A stretch of DNA of 64,000 nt from Marimonas arenosa (GCF_030848945.1 NZ_JANHAX010000007.1:186001-250000); one strand, 5' to 3'. Shown: positions 16,589 through 26,488, counted from the stretch's first letter. The notes: generated from the letters alone by a model not told the origin. Program-made: numbers and translations.

Positions 16589-19392
16589 TGTGCCGAGGCG
16601 CGCTCGACACCCAGTTCAATGGCCTCGCGCAATTTTTTTTCCAGTGCCCGCTGCTTGGCCTCGGAATAAAACTTCAGGCCGAACATGTCCTTGACGTAGA
16701 AGCTGTCGACCACCTGTTCGCCGTAGGTCGCGATCACCGCCGAGGCGATGTAGACATTCATGTTGGCCATGGTCCGAGTGAGGTCAAAGAGCAGCCCGGG
16801 GCGGTCGCGGGTATCGACCTCGATGATGGTGTAAATCTCCGAACCCTCGTTGTCGAAGGTGATCGAGGTCGGCACCTTGAAGGCCTTTTCGCGCTTCTTG
16901 AACTTGTCGCGGGTCTGGATCGCGTCGCGGGCGATGACCTCGCCCTTGAGCGTCTTGTGGATCATCTGTTCCAGCCGCTTGAGCTTGGAGGCCTCGTAGG
17001 GGTGTCCTTCGGCATCCTGGATCCAGAAGGCCGCGGTGGCATAGCCGTCCTTGGTGGTGAAGGTGCGGGCATCGACGATATTGGCGCCGACCAGGGCCAG
17101 AGCGCCGCACATGCGCGAGAAGATGCCCGGGTGGTCGGTCATGGCGAAACAGGCGCGGGTGGCGTCGCGGTCCTCGTCGGGGTGCAGGTCGATGCGGATC
17201 TCGTCGTCGCCGATGTCTTTCAGCAGCCGGGCGAAGACCACGTGAGCGGTGACATGCAGCCCCTGCCAGTAGGGTTCGTAGTGGCGGGCTGTTTCGGTCC
17301 TGAGACTTGCCGGATCCCAGTCGGGCAGGGCGTCGCGCAGGTTCTTCTTGGCGTCTGCGCCGCGAACCTCACGCGAGAGCGCTTCGATGCCTTCCTCGAG
17401 CACGGTGAGGGTCTGGCGGTAGAGCGCGCGCAATAGCACGGCCTTCCAGTTGTTCCAGACATTGGGGCCGACGCCGCGAATGTCGCACACGGTCAGGATT
17501 AGCAGAAGGTCGAGCCGCTTGATCGAGCCCACCGCTTTGGCGAAGTCGCGTACGGTGCGCGGATCGGCGATATCGCGTTTCTGCGCCATGTCGGACATCA
17601 GAAGGTGGTAGCGCACCAGCCAATCGACGGTTTCGGATTCCGCCTTGGTGAGACCGAGGCGCGGCGCGACCGTGCGGGCAATCTGGGCACCGAGGACGGA
17701 ATGGTCGATGTCGCGCCCCTTGCCGATATCATGCAGCAGCATCGCCACCATCAGCACCTTGCGGTTCAGCCGTTTCCTCTTGAGGATTTCGGCCGAGACC
17801 GGCAACTCTTCGTCAAGCTCGCCATGTTCGATCTGGTTGAAGTTCGAGATTACCTGGATGGTGTGTTCGTCGACCGTATAGGAATGATACATGTTGAACT
17901 GCATCATCGCCACGATCGGTTCGAACTCGGGCAGGAACGCAGCGAGCACCCCAAGCTCGTTCATTCGTCTGAGGGCGCGCTCGGGGTTGCCGTGTTTCAA
18001 CAGCAGGCCGAGGAAGATGCGGTTGGCTTCCTTGCTCTGACGCATGTCGTCGTCGATGAGGTCGAGATTGGCGGTGACCAGGCGCATGGCGTCGGGATGG
18101 ATCAGCATCCCCGTCCGCAACCCTTCCTCGAAAAGGCGCAGGATGTTGAGCGGGTCGGAGAGAAACTTCTTTTCGTTGCTGATCGCCAGCCGGCCATGGA
18201 TCTCGGCATAGCCCTCCCTGACCTTGCGGCGGCGTTTGAAGATCCGCTCCAGCAGGGGCTCGCCTTTGGCGTGGGTGGCTTCGAGCTTAGTCAGGAAGAT
18301 GCGGGTCAGGTCGCCGACGCGGGTGGCCTGGCGGAAATAGGCCTGCATGAAATGCTCGACCGCGCGGCGGCCGCCCTTGTCGGCATAGCCCATGCGTTCG
18401 GCCACCTGGACCTGCATGTCGAAGCTGAGCTGTTCGTTGGCCCGGCCCGAGGCGAGGTGCAGGTGACAGCGCACCGCCCAGAGGAAGTTCTCGGCCTTCT
18501 GAAAGGTGGCGAGTTCGTCGGGGCGGAGCATCTTGAGCCGGACCAGATCCTCAACGTCGTCGACATCGTAAGTGTACTTGGCGATCCAGTAGAGTGACTG
18601 CAGGTCGCGCAGGCCGCCCTTTCCTTCCTTGACGTTGGGTTCGACCACGTACCGCTCGCCCTGCTTGAGGTGGCGCTGTTCGCGCTCGTGCAGCTTGGCC
18701 TCGATGAAGTCGCGTTCGGAGCCTTTGAAGAGATCACGGCGCAGGGTTCTGTGCAGTTCCCGGGCCAGATCGGCATCACCGATGATATGGCGGTGTTCGA
18801 GCAGCGCGGTGCGGATGGTGTAGTCCTCGCGCCCGAGCCGCAGGCAATCCTTAACCGTGCGCGAAGCATGGCCGACCTTCAGCCGCAAGTCCCACAGGAT
18901 ATAGAGCATGGATTCGATCACGCTCTCGGCCCAGGGCGTGATCTTGTAGGGCGTCAAGAACAACAGGTCGACATCCGAGAACGGCGCCATCTCGCCGCGT
19001 CCATAGCCACCGACCGCAAGCAGCGACAGACGTTCGCCCTCGGTCGGGGCCGGCAGCGGGTGCAGCTTGGTGGTGGCGATGTGGAAGGTGCAGGCGATCA
19101 GGCAGTCGGTCAACCAGGTATAGGCGCGGGTGGTGGCGCGGGCCTCGAAGGGTTTCGCGGCGAATCCGTCGGCGATGGCGGCCATGCCCTGATTGCGGGC
19201 GGCGCCGAGCACGGTGACGATCTCGCGCCGGAGCGCAGCTTCGCCGTCGGCGCCGTCGCAGGCGGTGCGCAGATCGGCACATATGCGGGTGCGGTCGAAG
19301 ATCGCGTCCGCCGGGCAGACCAGATCGGCCGGGGGGTCGCCCAGGCCGGGCAGGAGGGGGGCCGCGAGCGCGGCCGGCTCAGAACCCGGCAC
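16585..19392 (-). CDS. glnD: Bifunctional uridylyltransferase / uridylyl-removing enzyme GlnD
   Basis: From a GTG at 19392 the protein has 935 residues, the normal GlnD length. The nucleotidyltransferase motif GGYGRGEMAPFSDVDLLFL is near residue 145-165, the HD hydrolase motif MLLHDIGKGRDIDHS near the middle (about 545-560), and two ACT domains fill the C-terminal 230 residues. GlnD uridylylates and de-uridylylates PII proteins according to glutamine level. No ATG is available near the N-terminus; the GTG lies 14 bases inside the upstream lipoprotein gene. That start is an inference. Confidence 0.93.
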   Translation of the reverse strand: MPGSEPAALAAPLLPGLGDPPADLVCPADAIFDRTRICADLRTACDGADGEAALRREIVTVLGAARNQGMAAIADGFAAKPFEARATTRAYTWLTDCLIACTFHIATTKLHPLPAPTEGERLSLLAVGGYGRGEMAPFSDVDLLFLTPYKITPWAESVIESMLYILWDLRLKVGHASRTVKDCLRLGREDYTIRTALLEHRHIIGDADLARELHRTLRRDLFKGSERDFIEAKLHEREQRHLKQGERYVVEPNVKEGKGGLRDLQSLYWIAKYTYDVDDVEDLVRLKMLRPDELATFQKAENFLWAVRCHLHLASGRANEQLSFDMQVQVAERMGYADKGGRRAVEHFMQAYFRQATRVGDLTRIFLTKLEATHAKGEPLLERIFKRRRKVREGYAEIHGRLAISNEKKFLSDPLNILRLFEEGLRTGMLIHPDAMRLVTANLDLIDDDMRQSKEANRIFLGLLLKHGNPERALRRMNELGVLAAFLPEFEPIVAMMQFNMYHSYTVDEHTIQVISNFNQIEHGELDEELPVSAEILKRKRLNRKVLMVAMLLHDIGKGRDIDHSVLGAQIARTVAPRLGLTKAESETVDWLVRYHLLMSDMAQKRDIADPRTVRDFAKAVGSIKRLDLLLILTVCDIRGVGPNVWNNWKAVLLRALYRQTLTVLEEGIEALSREVRGADAKKNLRDALPDWDPASLRTETARHYEPYWQGLHVTAHVVFARLLKDIGDDEIRIDLHPDEDRDATRACFAMTDHPGIFSRMCGALALVGANIVDARTFTTKDGYATAAFWIQDAEGHPYEASKLKRLEQMIHKTLKGEVIARDAIQTRDKFKKREKAFKVPTSITFDNEGSEIYTIIEVDTRDRPGLLFDLTRTMANMNVYIASAVIATYGEQVVDSFYVKDMFGLKFYSEAKQRALEKKLREAIELGVERASAQ

Positions 19393-20563
19393 CGCCGAAG
19401 CTGCTCGGGGCCGGATCAACCACGACCACCTGGCGGTCGCGAATCTGGGCCACGGCCAGGCCGCGCTGGTTGGTGCCGTCGGGGCGCAGGCGGAAGATGC
19501 CGGTGGCACCCTGGAAACCCGCGCCCTGGGTCAGCGCCGCACCGGTCAGCGCATCGGCCTTGCCGGCTTTCACCAGCGCTCCGATAGCGGCGATGCCATC
19601 ATAGGCGAGCCCAGCAATCGGCGGTGGGGTTTCGCCAAAGCGTGCCTGGTAGTGTGATGAGAAGGCTTGGGTCTTGCCTGGATCAGGCAGAGCAAACCAG
19701 CCGCCCTGGACGCCGGGCAGTTCGAGCGTCTGCGGCGGGATATCCCAGCGCGTCAGTCCGATATACTGGGTGGAGGCCGGCGACAGCCCGGCTTCGGGCA
19801 ACATCTGCGCAAAGAGCGGCAGCGCACCGGCGGTGTTTGCCGTCATGAAGACGGCATTGGCCTGACCCGTGGTGGCGGCCGATTTCACCCGCGGGATGGC
19901 ATTGACGACACCCTGTTGGCTGAATTCGTAGGCCACGGTCCCGGCCAGTGTGGCGCCCTGGGCGGCAATGGCGCGTTCGATGGCGGCGCGGCCAAGCTGG
20001 CCGGCGACATTGTCGGAATGCAGCACCACGATCCGGGCCTTGCCCTGGCGGCGGGCAAAGGCGGTCAGTCGGTTGGCGGTGGTATCGAAGGTCTGGCCGA
20101 GGATGTAGACATTGCCGCCCGCGATGGTCGGGTTGTTGGAGAAGGCCAGCACGTTCACGCCCCGCGGCGCGGCGGCCACGCCGGCGGCATTGGCGGCCTC
20201 GGCGAACACCGGCCCGAGGATGATCTTGGCACCTTCGGCCACGGCCTTGGAGGCGGCCTGCTGGGCCTGGGCGGCGTTGCCGGCGGTGGGATAGACTCGC
20301 AGGTCGATCCGTACCCCGTCGAGATCCGACACGCCCATGCGCGCGGCGTTCTCGAGCGCCGTGGCGAGGAAGGTATCGCCGCTGCTGGACGAACCATGAG
20401 GTACCAGCAGCGCCACCGGCACCGGTGCGGTCGGATTGATCCGGGGGCCGCCACCGCCGCCTACGGCGACCGGCTGACAGGCGGCAAGCCAGAGGACCGA
20501 GGTCAACGCCAGCAGCCGGGCGGCACTCTTGCGGATCGGGGACAAAACGGCAAACATGGACAC
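19379..20563 (-). CDS. LpoA-like penicillin-binding protein activator lipoprotein
   Basis: A 394-residue protein with a lipoprotein signal (LWLAAC, Cys near residue 29). It continues as a type I periplasmic-binding-protein fold: VALLVPHGSSSSGDTFLATA, KIILGPVFAEAA and VLAFSNNPTIAGGNVYILG. This matches the C-terminal domain of LpoA (YraM), which activates PBP1A from the outer membrane. The E. coli N-terminal TPR domain is absent, as in other alphaproteobacterial versions. It is divergent from rsmI-yraN, the same arrangement as yraL-yraM-yraN in E. coli. Confidence 0.82.
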   Translation of the reverse strand: MSMFAVLSPIRKSAARLLALTSVLWLAACQPVAVGGGGGPRINPTAPVPVALLVPHGSSSSGDTFLATALENAARMGVSDLDGVRIDLRVYPTAGNAAQAQQAASKAVAEGAKIILGPVFAEAANAAGVAAAPRGVNVLAFSNNPTIAGGNVYILGQTFDTTANRLTAFARRQGKARIVVLHSDNVAGQLGRAAIERAIAAQGATLAGTVAYEFSQQGVVNAIPRVKSAATTGQANAVFMTANTAGALPLFAQMLPEAGLSPASTQYIGLTRWDIPPQTLELPGVQGGWFALPDPGKTQAFSSHYQARFGETPPPIAGLAYDGIAAIGALVKAGKADALTGAALTQGAGFQGATGIFRLRPDGTNQRGLAVAQIRDRQVVVVDPAPSSFGGAGF

Positions 20564-20646
20564 TTCTCACTCCCTAGGATGACGCGACGCCGGGCCGACG
20601 GCGGCTTCCTGGGGAATAATAATCGACCAGCATTCGGGGTCTAGGG

Positions 20647-21543
20647 GTGAATCGGACACGCGACGAAGTGACGGCAGGGGCAGGGGCAGGCGGCGGTCTG
20701 GCGCCGGGGCTCTGGCTGGTGGCCACGCCGATCGGGGCGGCGCGGGACATCACGCTGCGGGCACTCGATATCCTGGCTGTGGCGGATGTGCTGGCGGCCG
20801 AGGACACCCGCAGCCTGCGGCGGTTGATGGAGATCCACGGGCTAGCGCTGTCGGGTCGCCCGCTGATCGCCTATCACGAACACAGCGGCGAAAAGGTTAG
20901 GGCCAAGCTGTTGCAGGCGCTGGCCGAGGGCAAATCGGTGGCCTATGCGCCCGAAGCCGGCACGGCGATGATTTCCGACCCGGGCTTCGACCTGGCGCGG
21001 GCGGCGCGGGCGGCGGGGCACGCCGTGCACGCCGCGCCGGGCGCCTCGGCGGCGATCACGGCGCTGACGCTGTCGGGTTTGCCCACGGACCGGTTTCTGT
21101 TCGCCGGTTTCCTGCCGGCGACGGGCGCCAAGCGGAAAACCGCTCTTGCCGAGCTCGCCGACGTACCGGCGACGCTGATCTTCTACGAATCGCCCCGCCG
21201 CATCGCCGCGACGCTGAAGGATGCCGCCGAGGTGCTGGGCGGCGCGCGCCGGGCGGCGCTCTGCCGCGAGTTGACCAAGAAATTCGAGGAGGTGGTGAGC
21301 GGCACGCTCGACGAGCTGGCCGAGCATGCTGCCGCGAAGGTCCTGAAGGGCGAGATCGTCTTTCTGGTGGACCGTGGAAGTTCATTGAAAATTAAGGAAA
21401 TAGATGTCGACTCGGCGATACGCGACGCGCTCAGGACGGAGTCGGTGCGCGATGCGGCGGACCGGGTGGCCCGGGAAACCGGGCGAAAACGGCGCGAGAT
21501 CTATCAGCGGGCTTTGGTGCTTGTGAAGGAAGACGGCGAATGA
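20647..21543 (+). CDS. rsmI: 16S rRNA (cytidine-1402-2'-O)-methyltransferase RsmI
   Basis: A 298-residue SAM-dependent methyltransferase of the tetrapyrrole-methylase fold. It has LWLVATPIGAARDITLRALDIL (residues 21-42), AAEDTRSLRRL, SDPGFDLARAARAAGHAVHA and FLPATGAKRKTAL, all typical of RsmI (YraL). It methylates C1402 of 16S rRNA. It overlaps yraN by 4 bases (ATGA) and is divergent from the LpoA-like gene. Confidence 0.95.
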   Translation: MNRTRDEVTAGAGAGGGLAPGLWLVATPIGAARDITLRALDILAVADVLAAEDTRSLRRLMEIHGLALSGRPLIAYHEHSGEKVRAKLLQALAEGKSVAYAPEAGTAMISDPGFDLARAARAAGHAVHAAPGASAAITALTLSGLPTDRFLFAGFLPATGAKRKTALAELADVPATLIFYESPRRIAATLKDAAEVLGGARRAALCRELTKKFEEVVSGTLDELAEHAAAKVLKGEIVFLVDRGSSLKIKEIDVDSAIRDALRTESVRDAADRVARETGRKRREIYQRALVLVKEDGE

Positions 21544-21989
21544 CGGCGCGAAATTCTCAGGTCGGGTCTGCCCGGCAATCGGTTGCCGAGCCGGGGGATG
21601 GACTGTCCGCGACGCCTGATGGTGCCCGGCGGCGGCGCGGACAGCAGGCCTTTTTGTCGGGCCTCGCCGCGGAAGACAGCGTGGTGCGCGATTATGTCCG
21701 GCGCGGGTTGATCGAGGAGCGGCGGCGCTTTCGCGGGCAGCAGGGGGAGATCGACCTCGTGATGCGCGATGGCGACGCGCTGGTTTTCGTCGAAGTCAAG
21801 AAGAGCGCGAGTTTCGCGCGGGCGGCCGAAAGCCTGAGCGCGCGGCAGATGGCGCGGATCTATGGCGCGGCGGAGGAATACCTGGCATCGGCGCCGGCGG
21901 GGCTGCTGACCGACGTGCGGTTCGACGTGGCGCTGGTCGATGCGGCCGGCGCGGTCAGGATTGTCGAGAACGCATTCGGCGACATGTAG
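21540..21989 (+). CDS. yraN: UPF0102 / YraN-family nuclease-fold protein
   Basis: A 149-residue protein. After a ~33-residue leader, a restriction-endonuclease-like core shows RRRFRGQQGEIDLVMRDGD then LVFVEVKKSASF (about 62-90), the E-I-D...V-E-V-K active-site pattern of UPF0102. The start overlaps rsmI by 4 bases. The biochemical role of YraN is not established; the catalytic pattern suggests DNA or RNA processing. Confidence 0.9.
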   Translation: MTARNSQVGSARQSVAEPGDGLSATPDGARRRRGQQAFLSGLAAEDSVVRDYVRRGLIEERRRFRGQQGEIDLVMRDGDALVFVEVKKSASFARAAESLSARQMARIYGAAEEYLASAPAGLLTDVRFDVALVDAAGAVRIVENAFGDM

Positions 21990-22109
21990 CCTGGTCCCCG
22001 TCCGGCCGGCGTCTCGATGACATGCCGCCAGGAAACCATCTGCGACGGATTGCACCGGCGGTTCGGCTGGGCCATGTAAGAGGCGACGATCTAGAAAAGA
22101 GCGAGCCTC

Positions 22110-23045
22110 ATGAGAATTGCCATCCAGATGGACCCGATTGGCCCGATCAACATCGACGCCGACAGTACGTTTCGCCTCGCCGAGGAAGCCCAGGCGCGCG
22201 GTCACGAACTGTTCTACTACACGCCCGAACATCTGTCGTTCCGCGACGGCCGGGTGATGGCGCGGGGCTGGCCGCTGGCGGTGCGGCGTGTCGAGGGCGA
22301 CCATTACACCTTGGGAGAGCGGCGCGACGTAGACCTGTCCGAGTTCGACGTGGTCTGGCTTCGCCAGGATCCGCCCTTCGACATGTTCTACATCACGACA
22401 ACGCATTTGCTGCAGCGCATCCATCCGCAGACGCTGGTGGTGAACGATCCGTTCTGGGTGCGCAACTATCCCGAAAAGCTGTTGGTGCTGGACTTCCCCG
22501 ACCTGACGCCGCCCACCACCATCGCCCGCGATCTCGACACCATCCGGGAGTTCAAAGACGCACACGGTGATATCATCCTCAAGCCGCTTTACGGCAATGG
22601 TGGCGCCGGCGTTTTCCGCCTGACCGAGAGCGACCGCAACCTGGCCTCGCTGCACGAGATGTTCACCGGGTTTTCGCGCGAACCGCTGATCGCGCAAAAA
22701 TTCCTGCCCGATGTCAGCAACGGCGACAAGCGCATCATCCTAGTCAATGGTGATCCGGTGGGCGCGGTCAACCGGGTGCCGGCCGAGGGCGAGACGCGGT
22801 CGAACATGCATGTCGGCGGCCGGCCCGAGAAGATCGGACTCAGCGACAGGGACCGGGAAATCTGCGCCGCCATCGGCCCGCTTCTGCGCGAGAAGGGGCA
22901 GGTGTTCGTCGGGATCGACGTGATCGGCGATTACCTGACCGAGATCAACGTGACCTCGCCCACCGGCATCCAGGAGCTGGAGCGGTTCGATGGCGTCAAC
23001 GTGGCGGCGCAGATCTGGGAGGCGATCGAGGCGAAGCGGGCATGA
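22110..23045 (+). CDS. gshB: Glutathione synthetase
   Basis: A 311-residue ATP-grasp enzyme. It has [20 protein letters not shown] at the start, [17 protein letters not shown] at about 79-95, [18 protein letters not shown] (ATP-binding glycine loop) and [20 protein letters not shown] at the C-terminus. These match bacterial GshB, which adds glycine to gamma-glutamylcysteine. It is followed by an alpha/beta hydrolase gene overlapping by 4 bases. Confidence 0.96.
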   Translation: MRIAIQMDPIGPINIDADSTFRLAEEAQARGHELFYYTPEHLSFRDGRVMARGWPLAVRRVEGDHYTLGERRDVDLSEFDVVWLRQDPPFDMFYITTTHLLQRIHPQTLVVNDPFWVRNYPEKLLVLDFPDLTPPTTIARDLDTIREFKDAHGDIILKPLYGNGGAGVFRLTESDRNLASLHEMFTGFSREPLIAQKFLPDVSNGDKRIILVNGDPVGAVNRVPAEGETRSNMHVGGRPEKIGLSDRDREICAAIGPLLREKGQVFVGIDVIGDYLTEINVTSPTGIQELERFDGVNVAAQIWEAIEAKRA

Positions 23046-23956
23046 CCCGGGCCGCGACGAACCGGCCCAGCGTCAGGGCGCGGGCGCTGAACGGCGTGCT
23101 GCGGCTCATCGAGAAGCGACGGCTGGCACGGATCGAGCATCCCGAGGAGCTGCGGCAGAGTTTCGAGCGCAGCGCGCGGCTTATGTTCCACGGTCCCCGC
23201 GGCAGCCGCTACGTCCCGGACAGGCTGGAAAACGTACCGGCGCTGAAGGTGCGGGGGCCGGGGGCGGACGACCGGGAACTCCTCCTCTATTTCCACGGCG
23301 GCGGCTATGTGATGGGCTCGCCCGCCACGCACCGGGCGATGCTGGCGCGGATCTCGGCGCTGACCGGGCGGGTCGCGGTGATGCCGGACTACCGCAAGGC
23401 GCCGGAACATCCGTTCCCGGCGGCGATCGACGACGCGCTGGCCGCTTATGGCGCGCTGATCGCGGCCGGGCCGTCGCGGCGGATCGTGTTGGGTGGCGAC
23501 AGCGCCGGCGGTGGCATCGCGTTGGCACTGCTGGGCCAGATCTGCCGTCTCGGGCTGCCGCAGCCGGCGGCGACCTTCGCCTTTTCGCCGCTCACTGACA
23601 TGACCTTCTCCGGCGACTCGTTTCGCGACAATGCTGTCGTCGAGGCGATGTTGCCGACCTCGCGGGCGAAGGACTTGGAGGTCATGTATCTCAATGGTGC
23701 CGATCCGCGCGATCCGCGGGCCTCGCCGCTGTTCGCCGATTTCGCGGGGGTCGGACCGGTCTGGATGTGTGTCGGGGACACCGAGATCCTGCGCGACGAT
23801 ACCCTGCGAATGGCCGCGGTTCTGCGCCGGCAAGGGGTGGAGGTCAACGAGGTCATTGCCCGCGACCTGCCGCATGTCTGGCCGATCTTCCAGCGAATCA
23901 TCCCCGAGGCGGAGGCTACGCTGACCCAGGTGTCGGGCTGGATCAGGTCTCTTTGA
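23042..23956 (+). CDS. Alpha/beta hydrolase of the hormone-sensitive lipase group
   Basis: A 304-residue esterase-like protein. It has the oxyanion motif FHGGGYVMG at about residues 84-92, the nucleophile motif GDSAGGG at about 152-158 (Ser154), a [15 protein letters not shown] acid region and a DLPHVWPIF histidine region. This is the GDSAG/HSL esterase set. Its substrate is unknown, probably short acyl esters. Its start overlaps gshB by 4 bases and its end overlaps comM tail to tail by 14 bases. Confidence 0.85.
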   Translation: MTRAATNRPSVRARALNGVLRLIEKRRLARIEHPEELRQSFERSARLMFHGPRGSRYVPDRLENVPALKVRGPGADDRELLLYFHGGGYVMGSPATHRAMLARISALTGRVAVMPDYRKAPEHPFPAAIDDALAAYGALIAAGPSRRIVLGGDSAGGGIALALLGQICRLGLPQPAATFAFSPLTDMTFSGDSFRDNAVVEAMLPTSRAKDLEVMYLNGADPRDPRASPLFADFAGVGPVWMCVGDTEILRDDTLRMAAVLRRQGVEVNEVIARDLPHVWPIFQRIIPEAEATLTQVSGWIRSL

Positions 23957-25457
23957 GGGTCATCAGCCGGTAGCCCACTGCCTCGGCCACATGCGGCTGA
24001 CGCACCGCCTGAGAGCCGTCGAGATCGGCGATGGTGCGGGCGACGCGCAAGACACGATGATAGCCGCGGGCCGACAGGCCGAACCGTTCAGCCACCTTGA
24101 CCAGCAGGGCGCGGCCGTCCTCGTCGGGTGTGGCGATGTCTTCCAGCAATGCGCCTTCGGCATCGGCGTTGAGCCGCATGCCGGGGCTGTCCGCGAAGCG
24201 CGCGGCCTGGATGTCGCGGGCCTGCGCCACGCGGGCGGCGACCTCGGCCGAGCTGGCGCCGGCCGCGGGCAGATCGAGATCGGCGTAGGCGACCGGGGGC
24301 ACCTCGATCCGCAGATCGAAGCGGTCCATCAGCGGACCGGAGATGCGGCCGAGATAATCTTCGCCGCAGTGGGGTACGCGGGAACAGGCGCGGGCGGGGT
24401 CGGAGAGATAGCCGCATTTGCACGGGTTGGCGGCGGCCAGAAGCAGGAAGCGGCAGGGGTACCGCACATGGGCATTGGCGCGGGAGACGACGACTTCGCC
24501 GGTCTCGATCGGCTGGCGCAGGGTTTCCAGCACCTGTCGCGGGAACTCCGGGAATTCGTCCATGAACAGCACGCCATTGTGAGCGAGGCTGATCTCGCCT
24601 GGTTTCGCGCCGCGGCCGCCACCGACGATGGCGGCCATCGAGGCGGTATGGTGCGGCTCGCGAAAGGGTCGGGTGCGGGAAATGCCGCCTTCGTCGAGCA
24701 GGCCCGAAAGCGAGTGGATCATCGAGGTTTCCAGCGCCTCGGCCGGGGTCAGCGGCGGCAGGATGCCGGGCAGCCGCGCCGCGAGCATGGATTTGCCCGA
24801 GCCCGGTGTGCCCACCATGATCATGTGATGGCGTCCGGCGGCGGCGATTTCGAGCGCACGCTTGGCGCGTTCCTGACCCTTGACGTCGCCCAGGTCGCGG
24901 ACCTGGGCGACGTCGGCAACCTCGCCGGGTTCGGCGGGCGGCAACGGGGACTGGCCGGTGAAATGGCGTACCGCATCGGCCAGCGTCTTCGGGGCCAGCA
25001 CCCGCGCGGCGCCGACCCAGGCGGCCTCGGCCCCCGAAGCGCTGGGGCAGATCAGTGTGCGGTGGCCCTCAGCCGCACTCATCGCCGCGGGCAGCGCGCC
25101 GGTGACGGGCACGAGCGAGCCGTCGAGTGACAGTTCGCCCAGCGCGGTGGTGGCCTCGGTCGCATCGGACGGGATGATCTCGAGCGCGGCGAGGAGCGCC
25201 AGTGCAATAGGCAGGTCGTAGTGGCTGCCTTCCTTCGGCATGTCGGCCGGCGAGAGGTTGATGGTGATGCGTTTCGAGGGCAGGGCGATGGAGAGTGACG
25301 ACAATGCGGTGCGCACCCGGTCGCGCGCCTCGGAAACCGATTTGTCCGGCAGTCCGACGATGGAAAAGCCGGGCAGGCCGGGGGTGACGGCGCATTGCAC
25401 CTCGACGGTGCGGGCCTCCACGCCTTCGAAGGCGACCGTATAGGCGCGGGCGACCAT
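23943..25457 (-). CDS. comM: YifB/ComM-family AAA+ ATPase (Mg-chelatase-like)
   Basis: A 504-residue protein. An N-terminal Lon-protease-like domain (AYTVAFEGVEARTVEVQCAV; LSPADMPKEGSHYDLPIALALL) is followed by Walker A GTPGSGKSM near residue 218 and Walker B GVLFMDEFPEF near 300. The C-terminal Mg_chelatase_C block includes SARGYHRVLRVARTIADL. ComM is a helicase that aids branch migration during natural transformation. Its upstream region holds three TTAACC half-sites, noted separately. Confidence 0.92.
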   Translation of the reverse strand: MVARAYTVAFEGVEARTVEVQCAVTPGLPGFSIVGLPDKSVSEARDRVRTALSSLSIALPSKRITINLSPADMPKEGSHYDLPIALALLAALEIIPSDATEATTALGELSLDGSLVPVTGALPAAMSAAEGHRTLICPSASGAEAAWVGAARVLAPKTLADAVRHFTGQSPLPPAEPGEVADVAQVRDLGDVKGQERAKRALEIAAAGRHHMIMVGTPGSGKSMLAARLPGILPPLTPAEALETSMIHSLSGLLDEGGISRTRPFREPHHTASMAAIVGGGRGAKPGEISLAHNGVLFMDEFPEFPRQVLETLRQPIETGEVVVSRANAHVRYPCRFLLLAAANPCKCGYLSDPARACSRVPHCGEDYLGRISGPLMDRFDLRIEVPPVAYADLDLPAAGASSAEVAARVAQARDIQAARFADSPGMRLNADAEGALLEDIATPDEDGRALLVKVAERFGLSARGYHRVLRVARTIADLDGSQAVRQPHVAEAVGYRLMTLKET

Positions 25458-25472
25458 CTCAGCGCTCCGGGT

Positions 25473-25523
25473 GTGGTTAACGTTGGTTAATCAATAGCGC
25501 GGGGATAGTTGAGGAATGGTTAA
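25473..25523 (-). promoter_or_regulatory. Cluster of CtrA-like TTAACC half-sites upstream of comM
   Basis: On the minus strand TTAACCAT (25523-25516), TTAACCAA (25490-25483) and TTAACCAC (25480-25473) lie 16 to 66 bases before the comM ATG. TTAACCAT is the short CtrA motif. The pair at 25477-25490 is TTAA-N6-TTAA, one base short of the full consensus. In Rhodobacter capsulatus, competence-type genes including comM are CtrA-dependent. The sites are seen; control is inferred. Confidence 0.45.
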
Positions 25524-25621
25524 CGCCGCGGGGATTGGACCGCCCCCGTCAGAGCGTTTCCACCCTAATTGCCGAGTGACGGCGGGGTTGTCGCACCTGC
25601 ACCGCCGGCGCGATCACCGGG

Positions 25622-26488
25622 TCAGAGCAGCGCGGTGAAGGCGGGCCAGGCCTCGGGGTCCTGCACGGTCTTGTCGCGGCAGAAGGCGTTGCAAAAGCCG
25701 AAGGTGTGGCCCTGGAGTTCCATGAAATGGGTGACGGGCAAGCCGGAATAGGGACAGGCGGCGTTTTCCGAGGGGCCCGCGTCGACGGCGCGGGCCGGCA
25801 ACGGTGTGGGGCCGGGCCAGGGTTGCGTCGGCAGGTCGATGGCATAGGGCACCGGGTCGTAGCTCTTGGTCAGCCCCATGGCGCGCCACCGGCGGATGGC
25901 AGGGGCGGCGAGGGTTTGGGCGACATATGCCGTCGCGTCGGCGCCCACCGGTAGAGCGTAACCGGCGATCCGAGCGGCGACGGGGGCGTAGAACACATCG
26001 GCCAGGCTGTAGGCGCCGAAAAGCCACGGGCCGGATGCGCCGTGGCGGTCACGGGCCAGCACCCAAAGGGTTTCGATGCGATCAAGGTCGGCGCGAACAG
26101 CATCGGATGGGACAAAGCCTTGGTATTGATGCAGAAGCTGCATCGGGCAGTCGGAGCGAAGCGCGGTGAACCCCGAATGCATTTCGGCGACCATCCAGCG
26201 CGCCAGCGCCCGGGCGGCGGGATCGGAAGGCCAGAGCCCGGCTTGGGCATGACGTTCGGCCAGGGTTTCGGCCATGGCGAGGCTATCGCCCACCACGATA
26301 CCGTCCGCGTCGCGCATCACCGGCACAAACCGCGCCGGGGCGAGGTCGGCAAGGTCTTCGGCCATGGTGCCGTCGTAGAGTCCGACCATGTGGGTGCGGA
26401 CCGGCAGATTGAACTGCTCGAACATCAGCCAGCCGCGGAGCGACCAGCTGGAGAAGGCGCGGTCAGCGACGAAAAGATCATAGGTCAT
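25622..26488 (-). CDS. Glutathione S-transferase with C-terminal TRASH/YHS-like metal site
   Basis: A 288-residue protein. The N-terminal thioredoxin-like GST domain starts MTYDLFVADRAFSSWSLRGW and includes VVGDSLAMAETLAE; an alpha-helical GST domain runs to about residue 200. A proline-rich linker leads to the C-terminal block C245-PYSGLPV...GFC266-NAFC270. The spacing C-X20-C-X3-C and the DPEAWPAF ending match TRASH/YHS metal-binding domains. The role is probably thiol or xenobiotic chemistry with a metal-sensing or metal-carrying tail. Confidence 0.8.
   Translation of the reverse strand: MTYDLFVADRAFSSWSLRGWLMFEQFNLPVRTHMVGLYDGTMAEDLADLAPARFVPVMRDADGIVVGDSLAMAETLAERHAQAGLWPSDPAARALARWMVAEMHSGFTALRSDCPMQLLHQYQGFVPSDAVRADLDRIETLWVLARDRHGASGPWLFGAYSLADVFYAPVAARIAGYALPVGADATAYVAQTLAAPAIRRWRAMGLTKSYDPVPYAIDLPTQPWPGPTPLPARAVDAGPSENAACPYSGLPVTHFMELQGHTFGFCNAFCRDKTVQDPEAWPAFTALL

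Noticed and set aside
25477..25490. A full CtrA site TTAA-N7-TTAA
   Set aside because: The spacer is 6 bases, so only half-sites are claimed.
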